Part shown: piece after piece, positions 52,337-61,102 of the stretch
Layout: each line of letters begins with the position of its first letter
Position numbering within the stretch: the first letter of the stretch is position 1
Source of the DNA: Paraburkholderia domus
GTDB lineage: Bacteria > Pseudomonadota > Gammaproteobacteria > Burkholderiales > Burkholderiaceae
NCBI RefSeq assembly: GCF_905220705.1
Contig: NZ_CAJNAT010000001.1
Span: 1-64,000 of the forward strand
DNA length: 64,000 nucleotides
Direction: 5' to 3'
Made by a program: the position numbers and the translations under genes
Notes under the pieces: model-generated
Database searches by the model: none
Seen by the model: only the letters and a program-made list of their open reading frames with translations
What the model was told of the DNA's origin: nothing

Positions 52337-53074
52337 ATGAGCCTGGAGCTTTACTATTGGGACGGCCTGCAAGGCCGCGGCGAATTCGTGCGGCTGGCGC
52401 TGGAAGAAGCCGGCGCGGACTATGTGGAAGTGGCGCGCGGCGAGCCCTCGGATGGCCTGGGCACGAACGCGATGATGGCGATAATGAAGAGCCGCGACGA
52501 GCCCTATCCGCCGTTCGCGCCGCCGTTTCTGAAAGACGGCGATCTGGTGATCGCACAGACCGCTAACATCCTGTTCTACCTCGGCCCGAGGCTCAAGCTC
52601 GCGCCATCGGCTGAAAATCTGCGCTACGTCGCCAACGGGCTGCAACTGACGATCGCCGATATGGTGACCGAAGCGCACGACACGCATCATCCGCTCGCCA
52701 GTGCGCTGTATTACGAAGACCAGAAAGATGCCGCCAAAGTGCGCGCGCACGACTTCATCGACAACCGGATTCCGAAGTTCATGACGTACTTCGAGCGCGT
52801 GCTGAAACAGAACCCGGCCGGCGATACGTTCATGGTGGGCGACGCGCTCACTTACGTCGACTTGTCGATGTTCCAGCTGATCGACGGTCTGCTGTATGCG
52901 TTTCCGCGCGCGCTCAAGCGTTTCGGCGAACACTATCCGCGCCTCGCGGCGTTGCACGATGCGGTGATCGAGCGGCCGAACATCGCCGCTTATCTCCAGT
53001 CCGACCGGCGCATCGAGCATAACGAAGCCTGCATCTTCCGGCACTATCCGGAACTCGACAAGGCCGCGACTTGA
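52337..53074 (+). CDS. Glutathione S-transferase
   Basis: A 245-residue GST. The N-terminal thioredoxin-like half starts LELYYWDGLQGRGEFVRLAL with a likely catalytic Tyr at 6-7, and QTANILFYLG binds glutathione; the C-terminal all-helical half has the N-capping motif in GDALTYVDLSMFQLI. Cytoplasmic detoxification is likely; the substrate is unknown. GAGG lies eight bases before the ATG. Followed by a strong stem-loop. Confidence 0.88.
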   Translation: MSLELYYWDGLQGRGEFVRLALEEAGADYVEVARGEPSDGLGTNAMMAIMKSRDEPYPPFAPPFLKDGDLVIAQTANILFYLGPRLKLAPSAENLRYVANGLQLTIADMVTEAHDTHHPLASALYYEDQKDAAKVRAHDFIDNRIPKFMTYFERVLKQNPAGDTFMVGDALTYVDLSMFQLIDGLLYAFPRALKRFGEHYPRLAALHDAVIERPNIAAYLQSDRRIEHNEACIFRHYPELDKAAT

Positions 53075-53105
53075 TCTGCGCCGCCCTACTTCGCGACCCT
53101 TCCTC

Positions 53106-53135
53106 ATCGCGCCCGCTTCCATCAGCGGGCGCGAT
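53106..53135 (+). terminator. Strong stem-loop after the GST gene
   Basis: ATCGCGCCCGCT and AGCGGGCGCGAT form a 12-bp perfect stem with a 6-base loop 32 bases after the GST stop. The U tract is poor, so it may be a weak terminator or 3' stabiliser. Confidence 0.55.
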
Positions 53136-53186
53136 GCTGTTACCGTACGCGCATTCCATCCACCCATCACGCCCTCTCCTGCCGAC

Positions 53187-54920
53187 GTGCTTTCATTCCT
53201 GCTGAAGCTGCGCACCCGCGCCCAAACCCTGTTCCGTCTTTCCGACGCCCATACGATGCTGGTCTGGTCGGTGGTGGTCGGCGTCGCGGGCGCGTTCGCG
53301 ACGATTGCCTTTCGCGAAGGCATCGCGTTACTGCAACTGGCGGTGGTCGGCAAGTCCGGCAGTTTCGTCGAAATGGCGCGCGGCCTGCCGTGGACGGTAC
53401 GCGTGTGGCTGCCCGCCGCGGGCGGCCTGATCGCCGGCTTCTTTCTGCTGATCGCGCAGCGTCACGTCGACAAGTCCAATCATGTCGACTACATGGAAGC
53501 CGTCGCCATCGGCGACGGCGTGGTGCCGGTCAAGCTGAGCTTCTGGCGCAGCGTGTCGTCGCTGTTCACGATTTCGAGCGGCGGCTCGATCGGCCGCGAA
53601 GGTCCGATGGTGCAACTGGCGGCGCTGGCTGCGTCGCTGATCGGCCGCTGGGTCCATTTCGATCCGCCGCGTCTGCGCCTGCTCGTAGCCTGCGGTGCGG
53701 CGGCAGGGATTACCTCCGCGTACAGTGCGCCGATTGCCGGCGCGTTTTTCGTCACTGAGATCGTGCTCGGCTCGATCGTGATGGAAAGTTTCGGTCCTGT
53801 GGTGGTTTCGGCGGTGGTCGCCAACATCACGATGCGCGAGTTCACCAGCTACAAGCCTCCATACGAAATGCCGGTGTTTCCGCCGGTGGCGGGTGCCGAA
53901 GTCCTTTTGTTCGTCGCGCTTGGGCTGCTATGCGGTGCGGCCGCGCCGCAATTTCTTCGGCTGATGGACTTCTCGAAAGCAAACTTTCGCAAGCTGCCCG
54001 TGCCGCTGCCCATCCGGCTGGCGTTGGGCGGTCTGGTAGTCGGCATTCTGTCGGTCTGGACGCCCGAGGTGTGGGGCAACGGCTACAGCGTGGTCAATTC
54101 CATTTTGCATTCGCCGTGGACGTGGAGCGCGCTCGTCCTCGTGCTGGTGTTCAAGATCGTCGCGACGTCGGCGACCGTAGGTTCAGGCGCAATCGGCGGG
54201 GTGTTCACGCCGACGCTCTTCGTCGGCGCGGTGGTCGGTTGCGTGTTCGGCCAAGGCATGCACGCGTTATGGCCGCACGGCACCTCGGCGCCGTTCGCCT
54301 ACGCGATGGTCGGCATGGGCGCGTTTCTCGCCGGCGCCACGCAGGCGCCGCTGATGGCGATCCTGATGATCTTCGAAATGACGCTCAGCTATCAGGTGGT
54401 GCTGCCGCTGATGCTGTCGTGCGTGGTCGCGTATTTCGTGTCGCGCGCAATCGGCAAGAAGCCGATGTACGACATCACGCTGCACCGCAACCAGGAGGAG
54501 CAGGAGCGCACCCGCCTGCGCGCGACACAGATGCGCGAGCTGATCCGTCCCGCTGAAACCGTCGTGCCGCCGAACGCGACCGTGCATGACATGACACGCG
54601 TGTTCCTCGAATACCCGGTGAAGTATCTTTACGTGGCCAACGAGTCCGGCGCGTTTCTCGGCGTGGTCGCGCTCAAGGACATCACCTCCGATCTGCTCGA
54701 CAAGCGCGACACCGCCGCGAAAACCGCCGCGGATTATCTGCAGCCGCATTTCGATGTACTCACCCCGGATATGCCGCTCGGCGTTGCGTTGCAGCACTTC
54801 ATGGCATTTCAGGGCGAGCGGCTGCCGGTAGTCGAAAGCGCAGCGGATCCGAAGCTGGCCGGGGTGGTGTACAAGACCTCGCTGCTCGATGCCTACTTCC
54901 GCATGAATCCGACGCGCTAG
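53187..54920 (+). CDS. ClC-family chloride channel/antiporter with CBS domains
   Basis: A 577-residue protein of the ClcB-like group. Membrane part with GSIGREGP at residues 133-140 (Cl- selectivity loop) and GAFFVTEIV holding the gating Glu; second half shows GAIGGVFTPTLFVGA. The cytosolic C-terminus from about 450 carries two CBS domains (ELIRPAETVVPPNATVHDMT; LTPDMPLGVALQHFM). Start is GTG 53187. It probably exchanges chloride or nitrate for protons, perhaps in acid response. Confidence 0.88.
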   Translation: MLSFLLKLRTRAQTLFRLSDAHTMLVWSVVVGVAGAFATIAFREGIALLQLAVVGKSGSFVEMARGLPWTVRVWLPAAGGLIAGFFLLIAQRHVDKSNHVDYMEAVAIGDGVVPVKLSFWRSVSSLFTISSGGSIGREGPMVQLAALAASLIGRWVHFDPPRLRLLVACGAAAGITSAYSAPIAGAFFVTEIVLGSIVMESFGPVVVSAVVANITMREFTSYKPPYEMPVFPPVAGAEVLLFVALGLLCGAAAPQFLRLMDFSKANFRKLPVPLPIRLALGGLVVGILSVWTPEVWGNGYSVVNSILHSPWTWSALVLVLVFKIVATSATVGSGAIGGVFTPTLFVGAVVGCVFGQGMHALWPHGTSAPFAYAMVGMGAFLAGATQAPLMAILMIFEMTLSYQVVLPLMLSCVVAYFVSRAIGKKPMYDITLHRNQEEQERTRLRATQMRELIRPAETVVPPNATVHDMTRVFLEYPVKYLYVANESGAFLGVVALKDITSDLLDKRDTAAKTAADYLQPHFDVLTPDMPLGVALQHFMAFQGERLPVVESAADPKLAGVVYKTSLLDAYFRMNPTR

Positions 54921-55135
54921 ACCGGGGTTCACGCATTGGGGCACCGGACGCTCAATCGCTGAGTCATTGGCCGGGCCCGCGCGGCATTGCGCGGCGCCTC
55001 ACCAACACCGCCTTCCCGGCCCGTGCAAAGCGCAGAGGATTATCTACAATGGGGAAACCGCTGCAGCGATTGCGAGCAGCGTGCGTTACGCCAAGACGGG
55101 CGCACCGAGACGCCCGCCCTTCGATCGGAGCGAAG

Positions 55136-56473
55136 ATGAGCGAACCGTCCCTCGATGCCGTACGCCGTGATCAGGCGGGCTGGATTTTTCTGCATATCGA
55201 AGGCGAGCCGTACGATCGCGGTGAGCAGCACGGCCAGTTGCTCGCCACTGAAATCCAGAATGCGATCCGTACCGCCCGCTACCTGGCGAAATGGGATACC
55301 GGCGAAGACTTCGATACCTTCGTCGACGCCGCCGTGTCCCAGTTCGCCAACAAACTCGATACTGAATTCGCCGACGAAATCCAGGGCATCGCCGACGGCG
55401 CGAAGCTGCCGTTCGCCGAAGTGCTGGCCTGGAACGGCTACATGGATCTGCTGCAAAGCTGGTGGCCAAGCCACGCGGCGGCCCAGAAACCGCAACTCGG
55501 CCTGAAACCGTGGCGCGGACGCCGCGGCCATCACTGCAGCGCGTTCATCGCCACCGGCAATGCCACACGGGACGGCCGCATCGTCATGGCGCACAACTCG
55601 TGGGACCGCTACGCCGCGGGCGACGCGTTCAACGTCGTGTTCGACATCGTGCCGGATCGCGGCAACCGCATCCTGATGCAGGGCCTGCCGGGCTGCATCT
55701 CCAGCCTGACCGATTTCTGGGTCACCGAGGCCGGCCTGATGGTCACCGAAACCACCATCTCCAACTTTGTCGGCTACAACGCGGCCGGTGCACCGGAGTT
55801 CTATCGCTCGCGGCGCGCGTCGCAATACGCCAACAACATCGGCGAATGGTGCGAGATGTTCGCGGTCGCCAATAACGGCGGCTATGCGAATAGCTGGCTG
55901 CTCGGGGACACCAAGACCGGCGAGATCGCGCGCTACGAACTGGGGCTGCACTATTCCGGTTTCGAGAGTACGAAAGACGGTTTCTATAGCGGTTACAACA
56001 CCGCGACCGATCTGAAGATCCGCAACCAGGAATGCATCGGCGAAGGCGAAGACTATACGGACGTGCGCAAGAACGGCGCGCGCCGGTTGCGCTTCATGCA
56101 GCTCGAAGAAACGCATCACGGCAAGATCGACATCGAACTCGCGAAAGAGATGATCGCCGATCACCACGACGTTTATCTCGACCGCAACGACAACCCGTGC
56201 TCACGCACCATCTGCGGGCACCTGGAACTGGACGACGCCCGCTTCGGCGGTTCCGATCAAGGACCCTTCAATCCATGGGGCGCCAACGACGGCAAAGTGG
56301 TCGACAGTGAAATGGCCCGCAATATGGCGTTCACCGCCCGCTGGGGACATCCGTGCGGGCGCCCATTCGACGCCCAGGCGTTCATGAAGCGCCATCCGCA
56401 ATGGAACTGGCTCAACGGCTATATGCGCGACCGGCCATCGTGGCCCTGGACGCGGTTCGACGTGCTGCGCTAG
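55136..56473 (+). CDS. C45-type peptidase/acyltransferase (phospholipase B-like, Ntn fold)
   Basis: A 445-residue protein of the acyl-coenzyme A:6-APA acyltransferase/phospholipase-B-like family. The stretch RGHHCSAFIATGNATRDGRI near residues 130-150 contains the candidate N-terminal nucleophile Cys134 exposed by self-cleavage; the signature GYNAAGAPEFYR and NNGGYANSWLLGDTKTGEIA follow. Such Ntn-hydrolases act on amides, but the substrate is unknown. No signal peptide is visible. GGAG six bases before ATG 55136. Confidence 0.8.
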   Translation: MSEPSLDAVRRDQAGWIFLHIEGEPYDRGEQHGQLLATEIQNAIRTARYLAKWDTGEDFDTFVDAAVSQFANKLDTEFADEIQGIADGAKLPFAEVLAWNGYMDLLQSWWPSHAAAQKPQLGLKPWRGRRGHHCSAFIATGNATRDGRIVMAHNSWDRYAAGDAFNVVFDIVPDRGNRILMQGLPGCISSLTDFWVTEAGLMVTETTISNFVGYNAAGAPEFYRSRRASQYANNIGEWCEMFAVANNGGYANSWLLGDTKTGEIARYELGLHYSGFESTKDGFYSGYNTATDLKIRNQECIGEGEDYTDVRKNGARRLRFMQLEETHHGKIDIELAKEMIADHHDVYLDRNDNPCSRTICGHLELDDARFGGSDQGPFNPWGANDGKVVDSEMARNMAFTARWGHPCGRPFDAQAFMKRHPQWNWLNGYMRDRPSWPWTRFDVLR

Positions 56474-56732
56474 CCGAAGCGTTTATTGCGTCGCAACATA
56501 AATGCTGTACGACCGTTCGCGACTGCTCTGCCTTTTTCCTGCCATCATGTGAAACCTACAATGAGGTTTTGTCTCTTTTGCGCGCGCGCCGCAGCGGTTT
56601 GCCATCTAAGATGGTAGATGCACGCCGCCCGCATTGGGCAACGCCGCGTGTAGGTTGCGCCCTCCTTTCGACGCGGGGACGGCGCAGCGCTCGCTCAACT
56701 GTTAGCGCCGCATGAGCTTAGGAGGTCGGGCG

Positions 56733-56987
56733 ATGAAAACCTCGACACTGTTGACCATGGTGACGCTGTCAGCCTCGTGTTTTGCCGCGCCAGTTCATAC
56801 CGCGACGGAGAACATTGCCGCCAATAGCCTTGCCGAACGCGCCAACGCCGCACCCGTCGCCCCCGCGGCGCCGGATGTCGCTGTCACGGATGACAATCGT
56901 CCGCAACAATGGCAACACATCGCGCTGCCCAAGTCGCGGCATCTGGAGCGAAGCTTCACGGGCCAGAACGAGCACTTGCAAACCTGA
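56733..56987 (+). CDS. Small exported hypothetical protein
   Basis: An 84-residue protein with a signal peptide (MKTSTLLTMVTLSASCFA), then Ala/Pro/Asn-rich, low-complexity sequence and a short C-terminus (WQHIALPKSRHLERSFTG). GGAGG eight bases before ATG 56733 supports translation. No family recognised. It precedes the DUF2795-AraC pair by 25 bases and may be in the same transcript. Confidence 0.65.
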   Translation: MKTSTLLTMVTLSASCFAAPVHTATENIAANSLAERANAAPVAPAAPDVAVTDDNRPQQWQHIALPKSRHLERSFTGQNEHLQT

Positions 56988-57011
56988 AAACAGCCCAATA
57001 GGAGCGCTTGC

Positions 57012-57242
57012 ATGACCGCATCGGCAATTCCCGGCGAATCGATCGATCTGCAGATCGCCGACGTTCTGCAAGAAGTCCGTTTCCCGACCTACAAGGACGC
57101 ACTAGTCGACGCCGCGCGCGAAGCCGGCGCGAGCAACGAAGTGTTGTCGATGCTCGACGGTTTGCCGGAGCAGGATTACGCCGACGTGACGTCGGTCACG
57201 CGCCTGATCGGCGGCAATTACGGGCCGGGTCTGGGGGCATGA
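57012..57242 (+). CDS. DUF2795 domain protein
   Basis: A 76-residue protein: IADVLQEVRFPTYKDALVDA and SMLDGLPEQDYADVTSVTRL show the DUF2795 pattern, a small helical fold of unknown function. AGGAG before the ATG. Its TGA overlaps the ATG of the AraC regulator (ATGA), so the two are translationally coupled and probably functionally linked. Confidence 0.78.
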   Translation: MTASAIPGESIDLQIADVLQEVRFPTYKDALVDAAREAGASNEVLSMLDGLPEQDYADVTSVTRLIGGNYGPGLGA

Positions 57243-58111
57243 GCGGAAAGCCGGTGTTGGTGCCGGGTTCGCTTTCATCCGATCCGAAGCCCGCTGCCGA
57301 CTGGATCCATCGCTCGCCCCAATCGGGCGGCGCGAGCGGCATCGAGCGAATCGAAGCCTTCTTTCATCATGCCGGCTATGCCATGCACCGGCACGACACC
57401 TATGCGATCGGCCGCACGCTGGCAGGCGTGCAGAGCTTCCGCTATCGCGGCAGCATGCGTAACAGCTTGCCGGGCGGCACGATGGTGCTGCATCCCGATG
57501 AACCGCATGACGGCCAGGCCGGCACCCACGACGGCTTTCACTACCGGATGATCTACGTCGACCCGGCGCTGTTCCAGCAGGCGCTCGGCGGCAAGCCGCT
57601 GCCATTCCTCGAAGGCGGCCTGTCGAACGATCCGCGTCTCTTTGCGGCCACCGAAAGCCTCTTGCGCGCAATGGACTGCGCAATCGATTCGCTCGAACAG
57701 GACGACGCGCTCTACGATCTGGCTATTGCGCTCGATGCCGTGGCAGGTGCGGCGGCAACGCGCCGTCCGGTGGACTACCTCGCGGCGGAGCGGGCCCGCG
57801 AGTATATGCTTGGCTCGCTCGATAGCGCAGTCACGCTCGACGAACTGGCGGCAGCCGCTGGCCGGGACCGCTGGAGTCTGTCGCGGGATTTTCGTGCGCT
57901 GTTCGGCACGAGTCCACACCGTTATCTGACCATGCGCCGCCTCGATCTCATGCGCCGCCTCGCGGTTCAGGGCGTGTCGCTCGCCGACGCGTCGGCAGCG
58001 GCCGGCTTCACCGACCAGAGCCATATGACACGGCACTTCAAGCGCGTGTGGGGCGTGGCGCCAGCACATTGGCTCAAGATGCTAGGGCCTTCGGCGCGCG
58101 GCACGCGTTAA
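57239..58111 (+). CDS. AraC-family transcriptional regulator
   Basis: A 290-residue regulator. N-terminal cupin-like sensor domain (residues 30-160; IEAFFHHAGYAMHRHDTYAI, SLPGGTMVLHPDEPHDGQAG) and C-terminal double helix-turn-helix (LDELAAAAGRDRWSLSRDFR, SLADASAAAGFTDQSHMTRH). The start ATG 57239 overlaps the preceding stop; an in-frame extension back to 57008 would overlap the DUF2795 gene entirely. Target may be the downstream cupin gene. Confidence 0.88.
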   Translation: MSGKPVLVPGSLSSDPKPAADWIHRSPQSGGASGIERIEAFFHHAGYAMHRHDTYAIGRTLAGVQSFRYRGSMRNSLPGGTMVLHPDEPHDGQAGTHDGFHYRMIYVDPALFQQALGGKPLPFLEGGLSNDPRLFAATESLLRAMDCAIDSLEQDDALYDLAIALDAVAGAAATRRPVDYLAAERAREYMLGSLDSAVTLDELAAAAGRDRWSLSRDFRALFGTSPHRYLTMRRLDLMRRLAVQGVSLADASAAAGFTDQSHMTRHFKRVWGVAPAHWLKMLGPSARGTR

Positions 58112-58229
58112 GCGGCGACTCACCGGATATCCCGCGCCCTGGCAGCCGCGCGCACAAACGTACAAGACCCAATAGCGCCTTGCGCCCTACGCTCGTGCCT
58201 GACACCTACCACTCAGGAGGAGTACCCCA

Positions 58230-58619
58230 ATGTCCGATCATCAAACGATTCAACGGCCGCACCGTGCGATCAACTTCGCTGAAAAACTGCAGCTCATCGG
58301 CGACCAATGGCAACCGCGCGTCGTCGCGGAAATGAACGACTACCAGTTCAAGCTGGTGCGCATTGAAGGCGACTTTGTCTGGCACGAACACGCCGACACG
58401 GACGAAACGTTCATCGTGCTCGACGGGCAGTTGCGCATCGACATGCGCGATGGATCCGTACTGCTCTCGGCAGGAGAAATGTTCGTGGTGCCCAAAGGCA
58501 CGGAGCACAAACCGTATGCCGAACGCGAGGTCAAGCTGCTGCTGATCGAGCCGCGCGGCGTGAAGAACACCGGCGAAGAAAGCAACGAACGCACCGCGGC
58601 AAACGACGTGTGGATCTAG
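58230..58619 (+). CDS. Cupin-domain protein
   Basis: A 129-residue single cupin: FVWHEHADTDETFIVLDGQL is the first cupin motif (H-x-H-x6-E) and MFVVPKGTEHKPYAEREV holds the second with its His. Metal-binding residues are complete. Excellent AGGAGG ribosome site. Probably an enzyme or small-molecule sensor; nothing more specific can be said. Downstream of and co-directional with the AraC gene. Confidence 0.82.
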   Translation: MSDHQTIQRPHRAINFAEKLQLIGDQWQPRVVAEMNDYQFKLVRIEGDFVWHEHADTDETFIVLDGQLRIDMRDGSVLLSAGEMFVVPKGTEHKPYAEREVKLLLIEPRGVKNTGEESNERTAANDVWI

Positions 58620-58731
58620 CTTGAATCACGTGCTTGCCGCACGTAATAAATATCTCATTCGCTTTCGGCGGTTTTAACGAAGCCATGGCGTACGTAAAAG
58701 CGATTCGAATCGCCGCCACGCAATGCGTCCG

Positions 58732-59781
58732 TCAAATCGGTGACGACGCCACGATTCGCGCGCGCGAAGCCTGGTGCTTCGGCCGCGCCGCGTCGCCCGG
58801 CAAGGCAGAGACCGGCAGGTCGTCGGCGTAAGCCGGCGAACCAGCAACGGCACGCCGCAGCATCCTGGCGCGTGGATCGCTCGCGTGCTCGTCGGCTCGC
58901 TGGAAATGCGCGACGAGGTGGTCGATAAAGGTACGCACTTTCGCCGGCAAATGAAGGCGGCTTGGATACGCAATCGTAATTTCGACTTGCGGCAGGTGAT
59001 AATCGCCGAGCAACGGCACAAGGCGCCCGGACGCCAGATCGCGGCCGATCAGATAGCTCGGCAAAATCGCCACACCCATGCCGAGCAAGGCGAACTGCCG
59101 CAGCATCTCCGTGTTGTTCGCCGCAATCGCGTTGGTGGGCCTTACACGGACTTCACCCTGCGGTCCGGAGAACACCTTTTCGTCGCCGCCCTGCTCGGCT
59201 GGCCGGCTCAGGCACGGATGCGTCAGCAGATCCTCCGGGCGGGTCGGCGTACCGTGCTGCTCCAGATAGGCGGGCGTCGCGCAGACCGTCATATAGCCCG
59301 TGGTCAGACGCCGCGTGACGATGCTCGCGCTGCGCATCGGCCGCGCGACCATGATGCCGACGTCAAAACCCTCTTCCACCAGATCGACGTGACGATCCGC
59401 CAGCGTGACGTCAGGCTTCACATCCGGATAGCGCGCGGCGTACGTCTGCACCACCGGCGCCAGGCTATGCAGCCCGAACACCACCGGCGCGACGATGCGC
59501 AAGGTCCCGACCGGCTCGTGATTGCGCGCCACCACCATCTGCTCGACGCCTTCCAGGTCATCGAGAATGTGGCGCACACGTTCCAGATAGGTCGTGCCGG
59601 ATTCGGTCAGAGAAAGACGGCGCGTCGTGCGATTGAGCAGCCGCGTGCCGAGGCGCGCTTCCAGATCCGCGACGTGACGCGTGACGACGGCAGTGGAAAG
59701 ATCCAGCGCGCCAGCCGCGCGAACGAAACTACCAAGGTCGGCCACCTTGACGAATACGCGCATCGACTGCAATTGATTCAT
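58732..59781 (-). CDS. LysR-family regulator with extended C-terminus
   Basis: A 349-residue LTTR of the CrgA-like group (MNQLQSMRVFVKVADLGSFV; RLLNRTTRRLSLTESGTTYL). Normal family length is about 300; the last 45 or so residues (from about HASDPRARMLRRAV) are a basic, low-complexity tail with no obvious counterpart, perhaps due to loss of the original stop codon. The target is unknown; the intergenic region upstream (59782-60037) separates it from a small divergent gene. Confidence 0.85.
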   Translation of the reverse strand: MNQLQSMRVFVKVADLGSFVRAAGALDLSTAVVTRHVADLEARLGTRLLNRTTRRLSLTESGTTYLERVRHILDDLEGVEQMVVARNHEPVGTLRIVAPVVFGLHSLAPVVQTYAARYPDVKPDVTLADRHVDLVEEGFDVGIMVARPMRSASIVTRRLTTGYMTVCATPAYLEQHGTPTRPEDLLTHPCLSRPAEQGGDEKVFSGPQGEVRVRPTNAIAANNTEMLRQFALLGMGVAILPSYLIGRDLASGRLVPLLGDYHLPQVEITIAYPSRLHLPAKVRTFIDHLVAHFQRADEHASDPRARMLRRAVAGSPAYADDLPVSALPGDAARPKHQASRARIVASSPI

Positions 59782-60037
59782 GGGACGACTCCTGCCTCGG
59801 TAACGCCGGGCCGGCGCAACGCTGCCGCCTGTGTCGACCCGCGCGACAAGGCGCGCGCGGATTTGCCCAACGATTCGATTGTATCGACCCGATCATGTCC
59901 CAACCCTGACCCGAACATGACAATCCGGTCAGGTTTCTGAGGCGCTCGCGACACTATTGCGAGGCTTATTGCGGATATTTGGTAGGTATAAACCCTTAGA
60001 TGCTGGTAACATAGCGCCCGAAAGGAAATTAATCGCT

Positions 60038-60250
60038 ATGCCACATCGTTTTCAGCTTTTCGAAAAAATCGCGTTTTCACTGGTTTGCTGGTCCGCCGCA
60101 GCCTGTTCGGCCTTCATCGCTTACGAAAGGTGTCCGGAGATCAAGGTCGTCCTGCACGTCGGTGAAGAAGCGCTGCGCTACAGCGGGCAGTATTCGTTCG
60201 CCTGCGCCACGCCGGTTGCGGACGCCTGCGCGCAGTTGCCGGCGAACTGA
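60038..60250 (+). CDS. Small exported or membrane-anchored hypothetical protein
   Basis: A 70-residue protein with one hydrophobic segment near residues 10-28 (IAFSLVCWSAAACSAFIA) that could be a signal anchor, followed by a short hydrophilic domain with two Cys (YSFACATPVADACAQLPAN). AAAGGA about 11 bases before ATG 60038. Family unknown; convergent with the TetR gene. Confidence 0.5.
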   Translation: MPHRFQLFEKIAFSLVCWSAAACSAFIAYERCPEIKVVLHVGEEALRYSGQYSFACATPVADACAQLPAN

Positions 60251-60266
60251 TCCGCCGGCATTCGTA

Positions 60267-60884
60267 TTACGCGTCGCGTCCGAACACCACGCGCGCGAAA
60301 AACCCCGCCAGTACCGTTTCGGCCATTTCCGCCGGCACGTTCTGCGGGTCGACCGTGTAGAAGAACTGCACGCCGTCGCACAACCCCATCAAGCCCATCG
60401 CCAGCGTCTCCGCCGGCAATAGCAGCGGCGTGCCGACCCGCGTCGAAAATTCGCGAATGTACGCGCTCAACTGTTCGAGTTTCTCGTGCATGAACGCGTT
60501 AAAGCGTATCCGGAAGCGGCCGTCGCGCACGGCCAGCAGCTTCGCCTCGACCCACAGCAGGAAACACTTGTTCTCGCGATGCAAGCTGCTGTAGTAGCGC
60601 AGCACGCGCTCTTCCATCTCCTCGCGCGACGCCGCGGTCTCGAAGATAGCGTGCAGCCCAGCCTGCATGGTCTCGTGGTCGCGCCGCAGTAGTTCGAGGA
60701 ACAACTCGTTCTTGCTGCGGAAGTTCGAATAGAACGCGCCGCGTGTATACCCCGCCGCCCCGGCGATGTCTTCGACACTCGCCGCGACAAAGCCTTTCTT
60801 CATAAAAATCGCCTGCCCAGCGTCAAGCAGACGCTGACGCGTCTGGTCTTTGCTCTGCTCGCGTGTAAGTCGTTGCCGTTTCAT
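60267..60884 (-). CDS. TetR-family repressor of the divergent RND efflux operon
   Basis: A 205-residue regulator: helix-turn-helix in residues 15-60 (SVEDIAGAAGYTRGAFYSNF) and an all-helical ligand domain. It is divergent from the RND adaptor gene, an arrangement like AmrR/AcrR. The 218 bp between them holds several palindromes (60934-60970), the likely operator. Confidence 0.88.
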   Translation of the reverse strand: MKRQRLTREQSKDQTRQRLLDAGQAIFMKKGFVAASVEDIAGAAGYTRGAFYSNFRSKNELFLELLRRDHETMQAGLHAIFETAASREEMEERVLRYYSSLHRENKCFLLWVEAKLLAVRDGRFRIRFNAFMHEKLEQLSAYIREFSTRVGTPLLLPAETLAMGLMGLCDGVQFFYTVDPQNVPAEMAETVLAGFFARVVFGRDA

Positions 60885-60933
60885 GGGCGCAAGTCTAGCA
60901 CTGAAAAGAATTCCAATTCACACCAACATTCAA

Positions 60934-60970
60934 ATACACCTGTGTATTAGAATGCATTCAATCATTCTAA
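60934..60970. promoter_or_regulatory. Palindromic operator region between tetR and the efflux operon
   Basis: ATACAC-CT-GTGTAT (60934-60947), then TTAGAATG-N8-CATTCTAA (60947-60970) with a GAATGCATTC palindrome inside. The density of symmetrical sites suggests TetR-dimer binding over both divergent promoters. Confidence 0.55.
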
Positions 60971-61102
60971 GTCAGATGCGTATGCCAATTGCATGATTCG
61001 GCCCCGCGTCTTCGCTGGCGGGCCGCTGCGGCTTGCCGTGTTCGTTCGCTGTCTCCAGTTGGGGTAATTGTGAAGCGTCCCGGTTCTCCCGCATCGCCTG
61101 CG

